Assembly: GCA_011055275.1 (NCBI GenBank)
Contig: DSEZ01000010.1
Location: forward strand, 1 to 8,435
DNA length: 8,435 bases
From: Thermoprotei archaeon
Lineage (GTDB): Archaea > Thermoproteota > Thermoprotei_A > Marsarchaeales > UBA168
Reading direction: 5' to 3'
Shown: positions 5,673 through 8,435 of the stretch, piece after piece
Numbering within the stretch: position 1 is the first letter of the stretch
How the letters are laid out: every line of letters begins with the position of its first letter
Notes under the pieces: generated by a model
What the model saw: only the letters and a program-made list of their open reading frames with translations
Told to the model about the DNA's origin: nothing
Databases searched by the model: none
Position numbers and translations under genes: made by a program

Positions 5673-5726
5673 GTGATATTTAAGCATTTCTATTTTAGGC
5701 TTGGTTCTATCTTCGTGATACTTAAG
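5672..5726. repeat. Direct repeat CGTGATAyTTAAG, two copies 42 bases apart, in the tfb / glycosyltransferase spacer
   Basis: Copy one is CGTGATATTTAAG at 5672-5684 and copy two is CGTGATACTTAAG at 5714-5726, identical at 12 of 13 positions. The spacing of 42 bases is four turns of B-DNA, so both lie on one face. Copy one abuts the tfb TATA box; copy two ends about 20 bases before the TATA-like box of the glycosyltransferase. This position suits a regulator site for either or both genes, though either copy could also be an alternative TATA element, since TTAAG cores act as promoters elsewhere in the window. Confidence 0.5.
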
Positions 5727-5744
5727 GAGAAGGGTCAAGTTAAC

Positions 5745-5753
5745 CCTTTAAGT
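5745..5753 (+). promoter_or_regulatory. TATA-like box for the glycosyltransferase gene
   Basis: CCTTTAAGT is centred about 25 bases upstream of TTG 5774, the same TTTAAGTC core and spacing as the adenosyltransferase promoter. It supports TTG 5774 rather than ATG 5801 as the start. Confidence 0.5.
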
Positions 5754-5773
5754 CCAGTAGGTTATTTCACGGC

Positions 5774-7087
5774 TTGAGCAGCATCGCCCATTTGCTTTCC
5801 ATGACCGAGTTTTTCCTGCTGGCCGTGGCGTATGTCCTTTTCATTCTTTCATCGCTTATTCTTCTATTACCTAAGAAGGTGCGTCACGATTCAGGTACCG
5901 ATTATAAACCGGTAACCCTATTGATACCTGTGTATAACGAGGGAAAAGTGGCCGCTCGCTCTATTGAGTCAGTCTCGGGGCTGAATTATCCCAAAGAACT
6001 CGTCGAAGTATTAGTGCTTGATGACAGCGATGACCCAGAATCCGTGAAGTGCGTTGAAGAAGCGGTGGCGCAGCTAGTCGCTAAAGGATATAGGGCGTCC
6101 GTAGAAAGGAGGAAAAATAGGGTTGGTGGTAAGGCCGGCTTTCTAAGGGAAATCCACACGAAGCTAAGGACGCCTTACGCGTTCCTACTGGACTCTGACT
6201 TCAGGCTGAATCCCGACGCTTTGTCCAGCGCCGTCTGGGCATGTGAAAGCACGGGGGCGTCTTACTGCCAGTTGGCTTGGTCTCTTGAAGGTAGTGGTCC
6301 GGTGGCGAAACTTCAGCAGTCCATGCTGGAATATCACTTGAAGGAGGAGCAAGAGAGAGCTGTTTCACGGGGATTGCCCGTTAAGATAAACGGTAGTTGC
6401 GTTCTCATAAATAACAGAGATCTTTCCGACGTTGGGGGATGGAGCGTAGGCACCGTGACGGAAGATCTCGACCTCACCGTGAGATTCGCGCTTTCCGGGA
6501 AAAAAGGAACTTATTTACCTCTCGTAGGGGGTACAGGGCTTGCCACGCCAAGCTTTTCCTCGTTATTTAAGCAAATAAAGCGTTGGGTGATCGGCAATGC
6601 CCAGTGCATGCTGCGTTACGGAGGTAACGTGCTCAAAGCGGGGAAGAAAATTGACTCGATTATTTCCTTTTCATATTTGTTCAATTACTTTTTTTCAATG
6701 TCTTATATGCTTATACTCGCTGCAGTCCTGATTAACTTGGCCACAAAGGGGAACTCATGGTTTTACTTCTTCTCATTATTGCCTGCTGTTCTCCTTCTTG
6801 CTGTATCGATATCCAGAAAGTACTTTTACCCTTATCTTACTTCCTTTGCGTACTCAACGTTCATTGCAGTCTTCTTCGTAGAGGGCTTATTTAGGAAGCG
6901 GTACGGTTTTGTGCGTACGAAAAAAGTCAGGGAGCAGTCTGACGCGCTGGGAAAAACCCTTGTTATGATTTTTGCACTTGGCTTCTTGGCTGCATTTGCC
7001 CTTGCTCTTGTTTTGTCGAAGTTTTGCGATGCGGCCTTGCTGTTGGCGTACGCAATTTCCTTTCTTTTTGTTGCTGCTTTTTGGTAG
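5774..7087 (+). CDS. Membrane-bound family 2 glycosyltransferase (cellulose synthase-like)
   Basis: This 437-residue protein has one N-terminal membrane segment (about 11-32), a cytoplasmic GT-A catalytic domain (about 46-275), and four or five C-terminal membrane helices (about 300-322, 329-346, 352-372, 395-415, 419-437). Catalytic motifs are in order: LIPVYNEG (50-57), LDDSDD (82-87), RKNRVGGKAG (113-122), the metal-binding DSD (140-142), TED (229-231) with the likely base Asp, and QIKRW (267-271), the QxxRW acceptor motif of processive enzymes. It would use a nucleotide sugar to build a polysaccharide or glycolipid on the cytoplasmic face and may export it. Donor and product cannot be told. 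TTG is chosen on promoter spacing; ATG 5801 would still keep the first helix. It appears to stand alone, divergent from tfb and convergent with deoxyhypusine synthase. Confidence 0.87.
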   Translation: MSSIAHLLSMTEFFLLAVAYVLFILSSLILLLPKKVRHDSGTDYKPVTLLIPVYNEGKVAARSIESVSGLNYPKELVEVLVLDDSDDPESVKCVEEAVAQLVAKGYRASVERRKNRVGGKAGFLREIHTKLRTPYAFLLDSDFRLNPDALSSAVWACESTGASYCQLAWSLEGSGPVAKLQQSMLEYHLKEEQERAVSRGLPVKINGSCVLINNRDLSDVGGWSVGTVTEDLDLTVRFALSGKKGTYLPLVGGTGLATPSFSSLFKQIKRWVIGNAQCMLRYGGNVLKAGKKIDSIISFSYLFNYFFSMSYMLILAAVLINLATKGNSWFYFFSLLPAVLLLAVSISRKYFYPYLTSFAYSTFIAVFFVEGLFRKRYGFVRTKKVREQSDALGKTLVMIFALGFLAAFALALVLSKFCDAALLLAYAISFLFVAAFW

Positions 7088-7234
7088 CGGTCGACTTCCA
7101 TCTCATATCTGGCATGTTGAATGTAGCTCAATAGGACGATTACGTGTAAAACGCCGGAATGGCTTAATCGCCAGCGACTAAAGTTCACAAATCCTGCTGA
7201 AGCCGAATGCATAACCGCTCCAGCGTAAAAATTT

Positions 7235-8227
7235 CTATTTACTGGCCTTAACGGATCGCTGAACCCGCACGGATTTGCTATTCTTTTTTGAGTAGATCCT
7301 CTCGTAAATGGCTCCCATCATCAATGGGAGGAGAACGGTTATGTCTCCCTCGACGGTCTCATGCTTGGCCTTCTCGTTTACCTTCCCCCAGGATATGGCT
7401 TCTCTGAGCCTGGCTCCAGAAAGCGATCCATCCCATTCAGGTGCGGTTGTTATGTACACCGCGAAGTTGAGCCCTTCCTTGAACTGGTTCCACCATATGG
7501 TATGGTGCTTGGATATCCCTCCTCCGAGTATCAGAGCGCCGGTCTTCTTGTGCGTGAAGACGATATCAGAGAGCTCCTGTTCATCCAGAAATAGGTTGAG
7601 CTTCAAGTCCTTATGGGTTTGCCAAAACGCCCAAAGCTGGTACCCAAAGGCGCCATCGAATGGGCCAGGCACGTATATGGGGATCTTATTCTTATAGGCT
7701 TGATATACTATGGAGTTTTCTCTCTCTACCTCATTGGAAAGCTTTTCGCCGACTTTCCATATCAGTTCCCTTGTGGAAAGCTCCTTCTTTTCCTCATATA
7801 TAGACGAGAAAATGGGCTGGAGTCTTTTCTCGAGTATTATTCCGTAGCTTTCGTTGGGAACGAAGACGTTGCCGAGCCTATTTATGCCTTTTTTCCTTAG
7901 CTTAACATCATCTGCAAGGAAGTCTCCGTGATAGTAATCTTCCCATGTTCTAGCTATGTCATGGTCAAGAGTGCCACATGTGGTTATGACGGCGTCTACG
8001 AGCTTATCCCTGATCATGCCGGCGATAACTCCCCTTACTCCTGTAGCTATTATGTCAGCTGGGAACGAGAGGAATGTGAAGCATTCGTCATCCGTCATCA
8101 TATCCTCTAGGATGTTAGTTGCTACCGCTAGCTTTCTGGCTGTGAACCCTCCAGCATTTTCAAATGCCTTCATAATGTCATTGGTGGTCATCTGTGGGCT
8201 AATCCTGATGTCGCGTACTGGTTTCAT
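7235..8227 (-). CDS. dys: Deoxyhypusine synthase
   Basis: The enzyme moves the aminobutyl group of spermidine, with NAD, onto a lysine of aIF5A, the first step of hypusine formation. The hallmark region reads GGGISKHH (active-site His area), then APEWDGSLSGARLREAISWGK, where the final Lys (298 of the longest frame, 282 from the start chosen here) is the catalytic lysine that forms the enzyme intermediate. ITTCGTLDHDIAR near residue 97 is the NAD-binding region. From ATG 8227 it is 330 residues, close to other archaeal and eukaryotic forms. The frame is open to ATG 8275, adding 16 residues, but a TATA-like GGTTATATT lies inside that extension, about 24 bases before ATG 8227, so the shorter start is more likely. 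The C-terminus is basic. It sits alone, with no aIF5A or spermidine synthase gene in view. Confidence 0.93.
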   Translation of the reverse strand: MKPVRDIRISPQMTTNDIMKAFENAGGFTARKLAVATNILEDMMTDDECFTFLSFPADIIATGVRGVIAGMIRDKLVDAVITTCGTLDHDIARTWEDYYHGDFLADDVKLRKKGINRLGNVFVPNESYGIILEKRLQPIFSSIYEEKKELSTRELIWKVGEKLSNEVERENSIVYQAYKNKIPIYVPGPFDGAFGYQLWAFWQTHKDLKLNLFLDEQELSDIVFTHKKTGALILGGGISKHHTIWWNQFKEGLNFAVYITTAPEWDGSLSGARLREAISWGKVNEKAKHETVEGDITVLLPLMMGAIYERIYSKKNSKSVRVQRSVKASK

Positions 8228-8246
8228 AAAAACAGTGCTTGTACGC

Positions 8247-8256
8247 AATATAACCT
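8247..8256 (-). promoter_or_regulatory. TATA-like box for the deoxyhypusine synthase gene
   Basis: The minus strand reads AGGTTATATT, centred about 24 bases before ATG 8227. It decides the start in favour of the Met that begins MKPVRDIRI, where family similarity also begins. Confidence 0.5.
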
Positions 8257-8339
8257 TATTCTCTCTGGCTTTCATCGCGAGAGATCTAATGCATTAGGGC
8301 GAGAAGGCAAAAGGTGATATACTTTAACTTATGGGTGTT

Positions 8340-8435
8340 TCAGAGATGCTCAGGAGCCCGAAACCGCGGCTTAAACGCGCCCGTAAATGCCAACTCAACC
8401 AGAGGCATCGATCGGTTGCGCAAACGAGGGCGCGA
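8340..8435 (-). CDS. Possible C-terminal end of an unrecognised protein, cut by window edge (strand uncertain)
   Basis: The minus strand is open from the window edge to TGA at 8340-8342, with a sequence including MPLVELAFTGAFKPRFRAP. Its composition is more protein-like than the competing plus-strand frame. It would end 113 bases before the deoxyhypusine synthase start on the same strand. Too short to identify. Confidence 0.25.
   Translation of the reverse strand, partial: SRPRLRNRSMPLVELAFTGAFKPRFRAPEHL
8346..8435 (+). CDS. Possible start of an unrecognised basic protein, cut by window edge (strand uncertain)
   Basis: ATG 8346 opens a frame to the window edge reading MLRSPKPRLKRARKCQLNQR and on, very rich in Arg and Lys with few hydrophobic residues. 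A TATA-like TGATATACT centred near 8320 gives the leaderless spacing seen elsewhere. Against it, the minus strand over the same bases is also open and reads MPLVELAFTGAFKPRFRAP before stopping at 8340-8342, which looks more like a folded protein end. I recognise neither. Only one of the two is likely to be real. Confidence 0.22.
   Translation, partial: MLRSPKPRLKRARKCQLNQRHRSVAQTRAR

Noticed and set aside
6832..7212. 126-codon minus-strand open frame overlapping the glycosyltransferase C-terminus
   Set aside because: It is antisense to membrane helices of a well-supported gene. Hydrophobic codons read backwards give the Lys/Ala-rich shadow seen here.
7088..7234. tRNA or C/D-box RNA in the spacer between the glycosyltransferase and deoxyhypusine synthase
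   Set aside because: No cloverleaf, T-loop or paired C and D boxes could be assembled. I see only a spacer between convergent genes.
7956..8297. 113-codon plus-strand open frame over the deoxyhypusine synthase start
   Set aside because: Antisense to a strongly conserved enzyme; no family features.

Overview
This window comes from an archaeon. It carries transcription factor B (TFB), RNA polymerase subunit P (Rpo12), translation factor aIF1/SUI1, deoxyhypusine synthase, a geranylgeranyl-reductase-type flavoprotein for isoprenoid lipids, and a polyamine ureohydrolase. Several TATA-like boxes sit about 23-28 bases upstream of start codons, which is the archaeal leaderless arrangement. Several starts are TTG rather than ATG. 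I cannot assign a lineage below Archaea from the sequence alone; a thermophile is a guess.

Layout, left to right. (1) Minus strand, running off the left edge: the N-terminus of a 2-oxoacid:ferredoxin oxidoreductase gamma subunit, apparently broken by a one-base indel in a G run. (2) Minus: the geranylgeranyl reductase family protein. (3) Plus, divergent: a PduO-type cobalamin adenosyltransferase whose frame runs past its expected end. (4) Minus: a MIP18/DUF59 iron-sulfur assembly protein, frameshifted at an A7 run and antisense to the tail of the adenosyltransferase. (5) 2464-2900: a stretch with no intact recognisable gene but fragments of a basic minus-strand reading frame and a good TATA box. 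(6) Plus: a 42-residue putative membrane peptide, then an agmatinase-family enzyme. (7) Minus rpo12 and plus aIF1, divergent around one near-palindromic TATA box. (8) Minus TFB, convergent with aIF1 across an AT-rich bidirectional terminator. (9) Plus: a membrane glycosyltransferase of family 2, divergent from TFB across a spacer with a 13-base direct repeat at 42-base spacing. (10) Minus: deoxyhypusine synthase. (11) The last 150 bases, with weak and conflicting coding signals on the two strands.

How the genes fit together: most are informational or core-metabolic genes with their own promoters, not one operon. Agmatinase makes putrescine or spermidine precursors, and deoxyhypusine synthase uses spermidine to modify aIF5A, so polyamine synthesis and translation-factor modification both appear here, though not adjacent. 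The cobalamin, Fe-S and 2-oxoacid oxidoreductase genes at the left fit an anaerobic or cofactor-rich metabolism.

The main oddities are repeated one-base frame breaks in or near homopolymer runs, confined to the left 2.8 kb (while five longer genes are intact), and the regulatory layout between TFB and the glycosyltransferase. I see no mobile element, CRISPR array, tRNA or rRNA. I did not find a convincing new multi-gene system.
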